Shown: piece after piece, positions 44,515 through 56,512 of the stretch
Numbering within the stretch: position 1 is the first letter of the stretch
How the letters are laid out: each line of letters starts with the position of its first letter
DNA from: Arabidopsis thaliana
Taxonomy: Eukaryota > Streptophyta > Magnoliopsida > Brassicales > Brassicaceae
Reading direction: 5' to 3'
DNA: 64,000 nucleotides
NCBI RefSeq assembly: GCF_000001735.4
Contig: NC_003070.9
Coordinates: forward strand, 12,332,001 to 12,396,000
Notes under the pieces: model-generated
Told to the model about the DNA's origin: nothing
Database searches by the model: none
The model's input: the letters and a program-made list of their open reading frames with translations, nothing else
Program-made: the position numbers and the translations under genes

Positions 44515-45608
44515 TAATATTCGGAATAACATTTACACAACTCAGAACTCAGAAGGATTAATATTTCAAGAGTAAAAAGAGCCACACGGCGTCATTATTA
44601 CTCGTTTTGTTTCAGTTCCTAGCCGCAAAGTGTCAATGCCTATGAACGACACTCACACCTTGCTCACCTCTACGACAGTTTAGGTGGATCCATGCTTTCT
44701 AAAGAAGCACGTCCATCCAAATGTCGATGCCCATGAACGACACTCACACCTTGCTCACCTCTACAACAGTTTAGACGGATCCATGCTTTCTAAAGAAGCA
44801 CGCCCATCCAATCTAGGCGACAAGGGTTCACATTTCGTTCATCACCCTTGGTCGACTATCGAATAACCGGACTCCCATCAAAAGATGGTTGCCAAGAACA
44901 TCTTTTTGCTAATGTACTCGGAATAACATCTACACAACTCGGAAGGATTAACATCCCAAGAGTAAGAAGAGCCACCCAAAATCGTTGCTACCCGTCTCGT
45001 TTCAATTCCTAGCCACAAGGTGTCAATGTCCATAGGCGACACTCACACCTTGCTCACCCCCGAGACAGCTTAGGCGGATCCATGCTTTCAACGAAGCACG
45101 CCCATCCAACCTAGGCGGATGGAATCGATGCCCATGAGGACATCTCGGTATTTCGTGCACATTACGAATATACCGCCACCCAAATGGCCTAGAAGAATCC
45201 ATTTCAGCCCATGCATGACACCTATTCTCTTCGGCGACGAGGTGAAACGATGCTCGTGGGGACATCTCAGTATATCATGCGCTAAACTCATATACCGCCA
45301 CCCCTAGGCCTCAAAGAATCCATGTCAGTCCACGCATGACACGCCCATTCTTCTCCATCTCTCAGCAATTTTTGTCCGAGAACTGCTAAAAAACTCCGAT
45401 CCTTATATACCGCCACCCTAATGCATCGAAGAATTAATGTCAGCCCACACATTGCACGCCCATTCTCCTCGACGATTCAACAATTTTTGTCTGAGAACTG
45501 CTGAAAAACTCCAAAAAGGCAACAAAGCCGATCGGTGGTCATTCCTCGTGTCGATATTCGATAGTATCCCTCGATCCCTACCCACGTCTAGAACCGAGTA
45601 GGGGGTTC
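44515..45608. mobile_element. LTR-retrotransposon debris (possibly Athila-like), with internal duplications
   Basis: GC-richer than the surroundings. A block beginning TCGGAATAACATYTACACAA and running through GTGTCAATGYCYATRRRCGAC, ACTCACACCTTGCTCACC and GGATCCATGCTTTC occurs at about 44520-44705 and again at 44915-45090, with a partial third copy at 44722-44810. Later ACATCTCGGTATTTCGTGC and ATATACCGCCACCC repeat two or three times (45145-45420). The style matches long terminal or untranslated regions of Ty3/Gypsy elements. Assignment to Athila is from memory and weak. No protein domain found. Confidence 0.5.
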
Positions 45609-46866
45609 TGTAATAACCGTCTCCCTAAGTCTGTGGGCCGGGCACTAGGGAATTCGAGTGTGAGGAACTGAGACGAAGGTTATTTGTTTGGGCCGAGAGT
45701 TGGCCAAACGTATGGGCTGTTCTATGAAATCTGTCGAGTAAATGGGGCGCTGTCCAAGTTTGAGTCGAGCGAATGTGTTTTATTCAGGATTTAAGGGGTT
45801 TTAACTCGAAGGGTCTGCACGTTTAACCAGGATAGGTCCAAGGGATTGGATCGGGCTTGGGCGGACCGAGGAATATGCGAATATGTTGTTGGGAGAGATA
45901 GGATTGCGTATCCTAACAACGAGATTTGGACCAAAAATTCCTTAGATCCTCTGGAGGATTGGCGAGCCAGATATTTTGGCCAGGATAGATTGCGATCTAA
46001 CTGACAAGATTTGATCCGAATATTCTGTGAAGATGACCTGTAGATCCAAAGATCCCCAAGCATCTTGTCCCCCTTATAAGTATTGCTCAGGCAGCGTTAG
46101 AGCGGGGCGGGGGCACAAGTACGCCGCGATTATCCTTAGAGAAGGGGAGAGAAATAGTTGGATGGAATTAGAGAGAAAATCCGAGTGATGGTTTAGAAAT
46201 CCGAGAGGCGATTAGGGAACCCTGTTGTTAGGGAATCCGTTCTGGCCTTGGAAGACGAAAGGTGTCTAAGTCTGTATCTGAGATCAAACGATGAGCGATT
46301 CAATTAAATCATGCCATCAGAGAGCGAATCTGTTTGGAGAAACTTAAGCTAGAGCGGAATGGGTCTGATTGTTCTTTTGATCGGAAGGATTAAGGTTCTG
46401 GTGATTCTAGTGGTACATGCGAGTGATACGGATGTTCGGTGTCTAATGTGTAATCCAGACGTCTCTCTTTGTACATAGTCTCGTGGGCTTGGTTGGTTGA
46501 ATGACTCGGTACGAACGGAGATGTTGGACAAATTATTAGTAGCTGGTACAATTGATGCAAGAGAGCTATGAGTGATAGTGGAGCTAATGAAGGATCGAGT
46601 CCTTGGAGTTGAAGGTGAGATAGTGGAAGCACATGAATGTAAATGAGTCAGAGTCTACGAATGGCTAAGGTATTGGTTAAGTAAGGGTCTAGCTTGTAAT
46701 GTTTTTCTGCTGCGTAGAACGGTTAGGTTAAATGGCTAGCCAAAATTGTCATAAATCTGTGTTTTAAGAGCAAATCGGAGTTTTGCTGCAATTTTGGGTC
46801 TTTGGCGGATTTGCAAAACAGGTTAGGACATTTCAGGTTCCCTTGGTCTGTGCAGACTCCCTCAAC
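45609..46866. mobile_element. Possible solo LTR
   Basis: Starts TGTAATAACCGTCTCCC after a different sequence type and continues as a moderately GC-rich stretch without coding potential. It holds a TATA-like CCCCCTTATAAGTATTGC at about 46070, a plausible LTR promoter. The right boundary is uncertain; a change of composition comes at about 46865. No internal retrotransposon proteins flank it. Confidence 0.4.
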
Positions 46867-47230
46867 ACCCACCCTTTCATATAGCTTTATATCTATTTTT
46901 TGACTTGGCACGAGTAGACATTGAAATGTCTAAGGAGTCACTCGTGCCAAAAAAACAATACTTGGAATTTGAAAATTCTTTTGGCATGCTTTATAAGAAT
47001 AGTGAATCCTATTTTCGGGAAAATTTACGTAATTTTCTAACACCTCCAGCTAAGTCATTTGACCTAAAACAACATCGGATTCTCATGGTCTAGCTGTGCC
47101 CCCTGGACACATTTGATGCAAGCTTGACATCCTAAACTCTTTATTAATGAATTTTAAGAGTTTCGACCGCAAAATATTGCATCGTGGACGATAATTTATG
47201 AAAGTTAATCAGTTATTTCTTTTTTTCTTG
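46867..47230 (+). other. Unrecognised segment with short reading frame
   Basis: A 62-codon frame (46905-47093) reads MARVDIEMSKESLVPKKQYL and then a hydrophilic stretch with SYFRENLRNFLTPPAK. I do not recognise it. It lies between LTR-like sequence and a minisatellite and is probably transposon-derived. Confidence 0.3.
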
Positions 47231-47234
47231 GATA

Positions 47235-48200
47235 TTCGGACGTCGGAATCGATGATTCCTCGGACCCGATAGATTTTTCTCGAAGATTTAAAGTTCGGAT
47301 CGAGGATTCCTCGGACCCGATAATCTTTTTTTGACGATTCCGACCCCAGGTTAACAATTCTTCAGACCCGATAGATTTTTTCTCGACGATTCCTAGTCCG
47401 GGTCCAATAATTTTTCATCGACCATTTCAAGTCTCGGTCGAGGAATCCTCAGACTCGATAGAGAAAACTCGACAATTTCTAGTCCGCAATGACAATTTTT
47501 TGGACTCGATAAAGAAAACTCGACGATTACAAGTCCGCATCAGGGATTCCTCTAACTTGATATAGATAACCTCGACGATTCCAAGTCCTGGTAGACGATT
47601 TCTCGGACACGATAGAAAAACTCGACGATTCCTCAGACTCGATAGAGAAAGCTTGACCATTCCAAGTCGACAACGTGGATTCCTCATACCTGATATATTT
47701 TTCTCAACGATTCCAAGTGCGGGTCAAGGATTCCTCGGACCCGATAGATTTTTCTCGACGATTTCAAGTTTGGATCGAAGATTCCTCAGACTTGATTTAT
47801 TTTCCTCGACGAATTCATTTCCCAGTCGAGGAATGCTCGGACTTGATAGAGAAGACTCGACGATTGCTCGGACTCGAGAGAGAAAACTCGACGATTTCTC
47901 GGACTCGACAGAGAAGACTCGATGATTCCAAGTCTGCATCACGGATTCCTCGTACCCGATAGAGAAAACTCGACAATTCCAAATCCGCATCGGGGATTCA
48001 TCGGACTTGATTAAGAAAACTCGATGATTTCAAAAGTCTTGGTCGATGATTTCTTGGACTCGATAGATAAAACTCGACCATTCCTGAGACTCGATAGAAA
48101 AAATTCGACGATTCCAAGTCCGCATTGGGGATTCCTTGGACACGATAGAGAAAACTCTACAATTCCAAGTCTGCATCAGAGATTTCTCGGATATTTCCTC
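47235..48200. repeat. 51-bp minisatellite, about 18 units
   Basis: Unit about 51 bp: GATTCCTCGGACCCGATAGA, then (G/T)-variable AAAACTCGACGATTCCAAGTCC and GCATCGG. Because 51 is divisible by three, long frames stay open on both strands, each with a 17-residue period (plus strand: DSSDPIDFSRRFQVRIE-like). Units differ by scattered substitutions and small indels. There are two unit variants, one with TTTTTCTCG and one with GAAAACTCG. Protein coding is unlikely. Not recognised as a named family. Confidence 0.85.
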
Positions 48201-48572
48201 ACTAGTTTTCATTTTGTCAGATTTTCAGTGTTTGGAGGGAGATTTTGGCTTTTTTGTTTGCTTTTTAGCTGGTGTGAGTTTGTCACATTGAATGTTTGTG
48301 TTCATATACCAAGTTGAGTGTAAATGATGACTCAACTTTTTATTTTAATTGATATGTAAATGAAATATCTGAATTACAATTTCTCAAAAACTTTACAAAC
48401 CAAAAAATAATATGCAGACATAAAATCAAAGTAAAAATTGATCACACGATATTTTTACTGACGCTGAAAAATATATTAGGAAGAGAATATTGAAACAAGA
48501 ATTGAGTGAAAATTAGTGCTGCTCAAAAAGCCATTCTCATAAGAATCTAAATTTAAAATGAGTTTGAGAGGA

Positions 48573-49197
48573 AGCAAACTTAGGCATGACCAAAAAAAGA
48601 AAAATACATATGCATGACTCATGCCGCATGACTCATGCCGCATGACCATAGTGACGGTTTATTAAACCAACGGTTATAATTATAAAAAAAATTTAATCGT
48701 AACCTTAACTGCTATATATATATACGGTTAAAACAATTACGATTTAATATAGTTACGGTTAACTGATGATTACGATACGAGTAACATAAGAAGCAAAATT
48801 TTACAAATTATACGACCTTTTACACTTTTAATAAGATGGAAAAAAATATTGTAGATCAATTTTTCTTTATTTTGCAATATGACATTACAACATAATTGTT
48901 TGAGACATTACTTGTCTTTAACATAGATCTTTACATATGCATTATCATTAAGAAAAAAAAAATTATCGGAACATTCGATCATTGTCTTTGCATTATACAC
49001 ATTTACAATATATTTGTAAGGTTTTGACTGTATGGTTAATTAAAAGTTAGTGTATTTTTAACCATAGTCCATAGCTAATACTTTTATGGTTAACGGTTAA
49101 GGTTTTTTAACCGCTTGATACGTTTACAAACTAGTTATTATTTAAAGACAGTTCGGTTACAAACCGAAATACGGTTATAATCATGCCTAAGCAAACT
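48573..49197. mobile_element. Non-autonomous hAT-type element with 8-bp target duplications
   Basis: The element spans 48581-49189 (609 bp) with perfect 9-bp terminal inverted repeats, TAGGCATGA and TCATGCCTA. It is flanked by exact 8-bp direct repeats AGCAAACT at 48573-48580 and 49190-49197. An 8-bp duplication and TAGGC-type ends mark the hAT superfamily. Subterminal repeats are present (GCATGACTCATGCC twice at about 48612-48645, and many ACGGTTA motifs). No transposase frame. Confidence 0.9.
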
Positions 49198-49870
49198 CTT
49201 GTAATCGTGAATTTGTGGAATTTCTGTGATTATGAAGTTGTAAAGTGTATTTTTGCAATTTTCTTGTACTTTTGTATTTCCTTTTACGTGATCGTGAATT
49301 TGTGGAGTTTCTATTATCGTGATTTTGTGGAACTTATGTGATCATGAAGTTGTGGAATTTATTTTTGCATTTTTCTCGTATTTTTTGTGTTTACTTGTTG
49401 TGTGTGTTTTAAAGATAATGTATTTTTGTTTGTTTATGATTAATTTCTGTGATCGTGAAGATGTGGAGTTTATTTTAGTATTTTATTGTATTTTTGCCTG
49501 TGTTTAAATTAATATTTTTTTGTTTATGATTTAATTTACTTGTTTGTGAATTTGTGGAATTTATGTTTATTTTTTATTGTATTTTTGTATTTACTTGTTG
49601 CGTGTGTTTTAAAAATAATGTTTTTTTGTTTGTTTATGATTTATTTATGTGATCGTGAAAATATGGAGTTTATTTTAAGCATTTTTATTGTATTTTTACA
49701 TGTGTTTAAATTAATGTTTTTTTGTTTATGTTGAATTTCAAGAATTTATGTTATCATGATTTTGTTGAATTTACGTGATCGTGAGTTGTGGAGTTTATTT
49801 TTGCATTTTTAAGTTTAATGTTTTTTTTTTTTTTTTGGTGGTGTTTAGTGTTTTTTTTTTGTTCGTTGTG
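49198..49870 (+). repeat. T/G-rich tandem array of about 100-170-bp units
   Basis: Repeated blocks: GTGATCGTGAATTTGTGGAAT, TTTATTTTTGCATTTTT, TATTTTTGTATTTACTTGTTG and GTGTGTTTTAAARATAATGT, then TTTTTGTTTGTTTATGATT. At least four diverged copies. No coding function inferred, though frames stay open on the plus strand because stops are sparse. Confidence 0.65.
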
Positions 49871-52800
49871 TAAGGAACATTTTTGGATGTGTTTTTTTGA
49901 AGAGAGAGAGAGCAAGAGAGAGTTACCGTAACTAACTCAGTTACGTCATCCAAGAGTCACTTGTTCTCAGCTACACCAAGATTCTTTGCTGCTCCTAAAA
50001 GTTAGAATACTTTGTTATTTACTTTGAGCATAGTGAAACATATCAAAAAAAGATAATCACAAGATAAAATTTATACAACAAAATTATAGCCGAGAAATAA
50101 TTAATGAAACTCTTACTGTTACATCCGTTGCTTCTCATTCATACTTTTAACCTGACAAAAGTAATGCAAAGTAAATGAATTTCACATCCGTTGAAAATCA
50201 TGACACTAAATATACTAAAGAAACAAGTTACCTTAACATGAAAATGCTTGGCTCTCCCATATTCACAAGACTTTTAATTTTTCACTGACGTCTTTAAGTG
50301 TTGTTAGTCCTAATATAATTTAGCGAATAATGTTATCCGAATATTTCACAATAGAAAACACAGTCATTATAATCTTTGGCCAACATTCTAAGAAACTACT
50401 TTACCAAACAAAAGCTTACCTTCTTCAAGTCTCTTTACCAACTCCTTAATAGATACATCAGCAAGTCTATTTACCAACTCCTTAACAGATACATCAGCAG
50501 GCTCACACTAAGTTATATTCCTGCAATACACATGAATAATGAACAATGTCTACATCAAACGGACAAAACCACACAACTTAATTTGAGAAAACATGCAATA
50601 AAACACTAACATTCTCTAATCTTGAGGCAGAACCGGTGGGAGCTATCATCTGAAAATAGAAGATTATAACTACACCCCTGAATACTTGGAATATATATTA
50701 AACTCACATTGGTTCTATTAAGAAGAGTATAAAATGATGGGAATAGGTTTAACATGATTACCTTATCATTCATGAGTACGTTGAAACGCATCTGAGACAT
50801 TTCCTCTTTCTCATGAAACCATTTACCAAGAAATAAGTTAATAGAAGCTATTCTAAGGCAATATATTAAAAAAGAGTAAGAAATGTGGAACATTCACAAA
50901 GCAAGTTCTTGACATCAAATATGATTATCCACACTTTTGGTTAAAGAATTTTTGTAAAAGTTTGCTTTCTGTTTTGGAAGTTGTTTGGACGTTCTGTGCT
51001 ATGTTTTGGTTTTGTGTGTTTGAATTTCGTTGTGTCTTAGTGAGTTTAAGTTGTGTTTGTGTTTCATTTTTTTGTGTGCATTTGAGCGTGTGTTTTCGTG
51101 AATTTATGTTCTGTTTTTGAGACAGTGCAAGAGATGTGATAAGTGAGAGAGAGAAAGATTGAGAGAGAGAGAGAGAGTGAGCTACTTCATCAATCACCAT
51201 ACCTTTGAATGGTCTTCAGATCTTCTTTGCAGCTAAACACTCCTTCATCTTGAAACCCTTTATCAAGAGTTCTTTGGTCACCAAAGAACCCTTGTTAAAA
51301 ATAAAACGAATATTTAACAGGAAGAAACATGTTACCGTCAAATCAAATTACCTTAACAGGATGCACTAAAAGAATGCTTGGTCTCCCATATTCACGAGAT
51401 TTTGGCCATCTTATCACTGAGGCTCAAGATTAGGGGATTCTGTTACTGTCATCCACAACCAGAGCCTTTTTCTGTGTGTATTATGTTGATTCCCCTGATC
51501 AGAAAGTAATTAATTACCCAATAGAACCGAAAATACAATGTCTGTCAAAAAGACAGAAACCATAACTCTTAAAAAGCCTTAAACATTATTGAGATAACCA
51601 GAATGCGATATAAAAATAAGTACCTGGGGAAACTTCCGCAAGCATCAGAGGCCGTACTCAAACACCACCTTCAAGCACTATTCACCATCACAAACAAACA
51701 CATCAATAATCTGATCCATAAAAAGTACCACAAAAGATGGCACCATCATAAACAAACACATCATAATCTGATCCACAAAAGTACCACAGGAGATGGCAGA
51801 AATGGGTTATCGAAGCAGCTAAGAAAATCATTAATATGTTTGAGGCACTTTGAGCTTTGCGGGCATTCTATAGTTAGCTACCTTTTCCTGGTAATTGTTT
51901 AGCGACTGGATACCTTGAGAGATATGCGGAGTTTCAGCTGCAAGGCATAAATAAAATCTTATTTTTAGCAGCAATATCTCAATTGAGAATTCAAAATTAA
52001 AGTTTGTGATAGTGGAGGAAGGTGCAAACCTTTGTCTCAGGATCCTTGAGTTTGGTGACAGTCTGAAGCAAGGGCCGTCACTTCTTGACAGAGGTTAAGC
52101 TTTTTGCAGAATTGGTCTGATTTGACTTGTAAGAAGAAAAGCTCGGTAGAATGATCTACCATGGAAGACATTGCATTATAAACATAAGAGCAGAGTTAAT
52201 ATGTAATCACTAATCAAAAGAAAAGGAACCGAAGAGCTGAGAACAATCAAGAAAGAAACCACAAATGTCAATGTTTAATCTTACTCACTGGTTCGAGAAT
52301 AATCGAGTTTCGAGCATCACAAGACCATGTCATCCAATCTACCGTCCATGGTTCCTCCATAAACTATAACCATTTAATAATCAAACCCGATTCAGAGGTC
52401 ATCAAGCCTTTAACATTATGGAGATAACCAGAATAAACAAGTACCTGGGAATCAGAAGAGGACTCTTCCCTGCAAGTTACACATCAATTCGTGGAATGTG
52501 AAGTTTTTTGTTCCTATTGTTTAGTTTTACTGTTTGAGTTAGATTTTTTCTGTGATTGAGCGTGAATTGTGTTTTCTTTTTTCTTTTGAATATGCATGCG
52601 TTTGGAAGTGTGTTTGTGTTATGTTTTCGTGTGTTTAAATTTCGTTTGAGCGTGAATTTGTGTTTTAGAATTTTGTTGTGATTGAGCGTGAATTTGTGTT
52701 TTTGCCATCTTTGATCTATTTCTGGGATAAAACAACATGGAAAAAATACATGATGAACATGCCACAGGCCAGAGGACTAGTCTATGGCCAGTTTGTGGTA

Positions 52801-53830
52801 AGAGAGAGAGATACTTACCTCAACCCTTGTATGCTGAAACTTTTGGTCTTTGCAGCTTAAAGATATTTCTTTTGAACGTGAAGTACCTGATCAATAAAGT
52901 CGGCAACAAACACAGAGATTATAAAACTAACTAGACCAACAAAAAATAACAGAACCTTCTTTATGGAATATCCTGGCTATCTAACTATGTTCACGAGATA
53001 CTCCAAGAATATAGTTTAAAATTTCTAATCCGACTCTTTCAAATAATTAAGTGTTGCTAACAATTGAAATGGAGATATGAAAAACATCAATTAGAGAATC
53101 AGGTAACATCTTATGGACACTAAAACATCTTATGAGTAAGCATTGGCCAAGTTTTGGTATTATCAAGTCTAAGAACTATAGCTTCTAGACCTTACCTTGG
53201 AAGCTTTTTTGAACAAGTATCCCTATCTTCTCTACTGCGATAGGCTGATCAGCGAGCTTTATTATGTTTTCCTGCAAGTTTACAAATATTATTGGAAAAT
53301 AGTCAGTAATAACTTTGTCTTTTCTACACAATTCTTATTCAAGTATACACGAAATTGAGCCACAAAACAGCTTTCAAAGTTTTGAATTAGCAAAAGTGAT
53401 TATGAGATTGAGAGACAAAACTGAATCACGAAACGTTTACAATTGCATCGGCTGTGGCGCATGATGACAAACAGAGACAAATCATCACAAATAGTTGTGA
53501 TTTTCATAATCAAAGAAACAACGATCAAATCAAAACACATGTAACTGATGTTATTCAAAACCATAAAACGTTGATCATATATCTATTTAATCTTTCAAAA
53601 ACTAGCAATAAACAAGATTAACAGAGATGATACGAAGATCATCATCACACTGATTCTTCTAGATCGCTAAGAATAGGGTTTATACCTGAGAGATTTGTGC
53701 GTTTGTGTTCAACGATCGAAGCAACAGACCCAGATTTAATCACACGCTTCTGTTCTGGAATAATCGGAAGAGAATTTTGAAGTGAATGAAATGAATATTT
53801 TGCAAAGAGAAAAAGAAAAAGCTTTGTATT
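49871..53830 (-). other. Degenerate multi-exon-like region, identity unknown
   Basis: No family recognised. On the minus strand several GT-AG bounded segments look exon-like: about 53270-53197 (ENIIKLADQPIAVEKIGILV), and 52164-52048 with MVDHSTELFFLQVKSDQFCK and LNLCQEVTALASDC before a stop. A possible first exon lies at about 53775-53690. Two segments around 51585-51640 and 52415-52460 are duplicates (ATTATKGAGATAACCAGAAT, AAGTACCTGGG). T/G-rich low-complexity runs like those at 49.2-49.9 kb recur at 50940-51125 and 52500-52700, and a (GA)n tract lies at about 51150-51178. It could be a decayed gene or a noncoding transcript. Confidence 0.35.
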
Positions 53831-54218
53831 TGTTTGTAGTGGTTAAGCCAATTAATATGTAACTACGGAAAATGCCCTTGTTTATTCCGTTAAACCATTT
53901 GGATTCAAAATTGAAAATGAGATTTTCCCCCCCTAATCAAGATATTTTTGTCCGTTAAAACTTAAAACTCTACACAAAATTCAAACGTACATTTCGAATC
54001 ACATGTGCTAATACATGATTTATCAATACCGTGTTGTTTAGCGTGGTTTCGGTTTGTTTTTGTAAACCGCAATTTCAAATAAAAAATACTATATCTTTTT
54101 CCAAAACGAAGTTGTTTCGTCTCAAATTTGAGTTTTGAAAACAACACCTCTATTTTTCATTTCTTTCAAATTTGTCCCAGATATTTAGCATAGAGAAATT
54201 AATCAGGCAACTAGTTCA

Positions 54219-55342
54219 ATGTCTATTTCCTTGACTTCTGGTTCGATTGTTATCTGCTCCGAGCATCGTATCTGTCAATCTCCGTTGTATTTGAGAACCT
54301 CTTCTTCGCAGCCACTTTCCCTCTTTTCCTGTAATAAGCAACTCTCTCTCCACCAGTTTACTCATATCTCACGTACGATCAAAGTCACTGCAAGAAACGC
54401 CATGATGACGACGGCGGAGACAATTTCCAGCGGTGTTCCCAACAATACGATGAAGCTATTGTTCGTTGAGATGGGTGTGGGTTTACGATCTGCACGAGTA
54501 CGATCAAATCTACTCTCAAAATTTTGCGTCTTGAATCGATCATACACTGATGTGAGAGTCGTGAGACTGAATCTTGAAAATGTTTAAAAAACTCGAAACT
54601 GGCAAGACTTGACATCTACGGCTATGAAGGCTTGTAAGAATGCAATTTCTTCGAATTCGATTCCTGCTTTTAGAAGAGGTACCAAAACTCTCCGCCTTGT
54701 AAGATTGTTCTGAAACAGTCTCTTTGCTCAACTATGAAAGGAATTTTGAACATAATCCAAATGGTTTCTTTGGAAACTGTTGACTTTTAACTTGACTTGG
54801 TGGCGTTGAATATGTCGAAGGTTCGATTCCTTGAGTTTCATTTGGAGTAATGAAGTTGCAGATTAAGCTTGGAGTGCCTCATTCTCTTCATCAACAGCTG
54901 GATTTGGAGAAGGTAAGAATATCTTCCCATAGGAAGTTCCACAAGTAACCTCTTCTATCATAGAGTTTCTAAACAAAGTTGTTGTCTTTCCAAAAGAAAC
55001 TTGAGTTCTTTGTTTCAAGTATTGTTGTGGAAAATTGGAGTTGAAATTTTGGCTTGTACTAGATATAACTTACTTTGAAGTTGGATTAAGAATGATTAGC
55101 ATTGCCTTATTTGATCATGTATAGTGTTGTGGGAATACATCTAATTACTTAGTCTTGGAGTCAGCTTTATCTACCATGTTATCACAATCATTACTTCCTT
55201 TTTTGTTTGAGGTGGGAAGATTGTTAATGTAGAGGTGGTGGATGGAGGATTGATTTGTTCAAGTGGCGTTCTAGTTGAAAAAATGGGTGATACAAATGAA
55301 GATTGCTATATTGTAAATGTCGCAGTCTATGTCGGCTACTAG
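54219..55342 (+). pseudogene. Lin0512-family (PF09585) protein, broken copy
   Basis: Resembles nuclear-encoded plant members of the Lin0512 family, small conserved proteins of unknown function with a plastid-type presequence. The first exon opens MSISLTSGSIVICSEH with a Ser-rich leader, then NNTMKLLFVEMGVG. The usual GYDQHGQD region is disrupted by about 110 bp of sequence with stops. Later pieces match: QDLTSTAMKACKNAISSNS, IPAFRRG, then (54821-54912) GSIP-stop-VSF and KLQIKLGVPHSLHQQLDLEK, then (about 55212-55342) GKIVNVEVVDGGLICSSG and CYIVNVAVYVGY before TAG. An in-frame TGA lies at 54832-54834, and the segment before GKIVN is lost. Intron positions look preserved, so it derives from a DNA-level gene copy, not a retrocopy. 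Confidence 0.8.
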
Positions 55343-56110
55343 TCTATCGTTCTTGTATGGTCGACCCTGGTTTAGCACTGTCATCCTCGTCGATAGAAGA
55401 GAAAAACTAGAACACCTCAGTCACTTATAGTTGTAAATTTTGATTTCAAAACCATTTTTGGTTAGTAGGCGTGCATCTATATCACAATTTCAATTTTAAA
55501 CATTTGTCCGATTTCCACTCATAGGTCATGTTTGTTTCCTCATCTCACTGATGCATCTAGCTGTAGATGCAAAGTGATGTTCGTCTAAGTATAGTTTTGC
55601 AGATAAGTTGGATGGAGATGCGTTTGACAAACTCATCCAAAAAAGCCTATTTTATAAGATGCATTCAAATGAGTTTATGTGATGCATCTGAATGCTTTTA
55701 TAGTTTTCTCATTTTATATTTTAAAATTCTAAATTACTAAAATACCCCTATTAAATTAAAGAATTATTTAATAAATTAAATAATGTTAATACTTTTATAG
55801 TTTTCTCATTTTATATTTTAACATCTCTAAAAATTGTAAAATCACAAATATCAACTTTCAATAAAACCGACAATTACGATTTTGGTAGGCAAATTACATT
55901 TTCTTGTAAAAACTATAAAAACACGATTTTAGCATAATTATGTTTTCCCGACAAAACCATAGAATCATAGTTTTCTTCCAAAACTATAAAATCACAATTT
56001 AGCGAGAAAATTGCATAATTGCATTTTTCGCCAAAACCGTAAAATCATATTTTCTGCCAAAACTATAAAATTCTTATTTAGCGGGAAAATGCTGAATTAT
56101 TCATTTTTAG
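55343..56110. repeat. Spacer with AAAACTATAAAATCA-type repeats
   Basis: A segment starting GGTCATGTTTGTTTCCTCAT (about 55525) has the look of a DNA-element end. From about 55860 to 56100 a unit of about 55-60 bp recurs: CCAAAACTATAAAATCACA, TTTAGCGGGAAAAT, GCATAATT. Several units contain CGCC/GCGGGAAA E2F-like cores. Class unknown. Confidence 0.45.
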
Positions 56111-56512
56111 TTTTTTTTTACAGGTAAAGTGGTATAAAACTATACATAATAATTAATAAGCAACTTGGTCAAGAATAGGCAACTTGTGTTATAAAAAATG
56201 ATTTATAGATGTCAAGTCAGAATTAGACGTAACTCAAATTTGGTTGGTCTTTTGGTTTATAAAGTTTGATTGGAAGTCAAATTCACTGGTTTTCCGAAGG
56301 CAAAACAAATTTTAACCGTCGTATACTATAAAATATATATTCGAACATGAAAAGGAGAAAAATAATTGAATATTTAATTAATCATAGAAACTTGTCTGAC
56401 TATAATAAAGGGTTTCAAACTTGATTACTGAACCTATATATTAGTAGCTAATAAATAAAAATTCAACATGATGTGCTCATATGACTCGAGGGTGTGGGTG
56501 GACCGATGATCA

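Noticed and set aside
45609-46866. A protein-coding gene in the GC-richer stretch
   Set aside because: Only short frames with no motif. Composition and the TGTAATAACC start fit LTR-like sequence better.
47427-48317. Overlapping long open frames on both strands of the minisatellite as coding genes
   Set aside because: They arise because the 51-bp unit is a multiple of three. Opposite-strand frames are equally open, composition is repetitive, and there is no initiator or domain context.
49319-49734. Phe/Leu/Val-rich plus-strand frames as small membrane proteins
   Set aside because: They are translations of a T-rich tandem array. Hydrophobicity is expected from T-rich codons.
54219-54587. A 122-residue intact small protein gene
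   Set aside because: It covers only the first exon of the Lin0512-like gene read through into disrupted sequence. Later exons with a stop show it is a broken gene.
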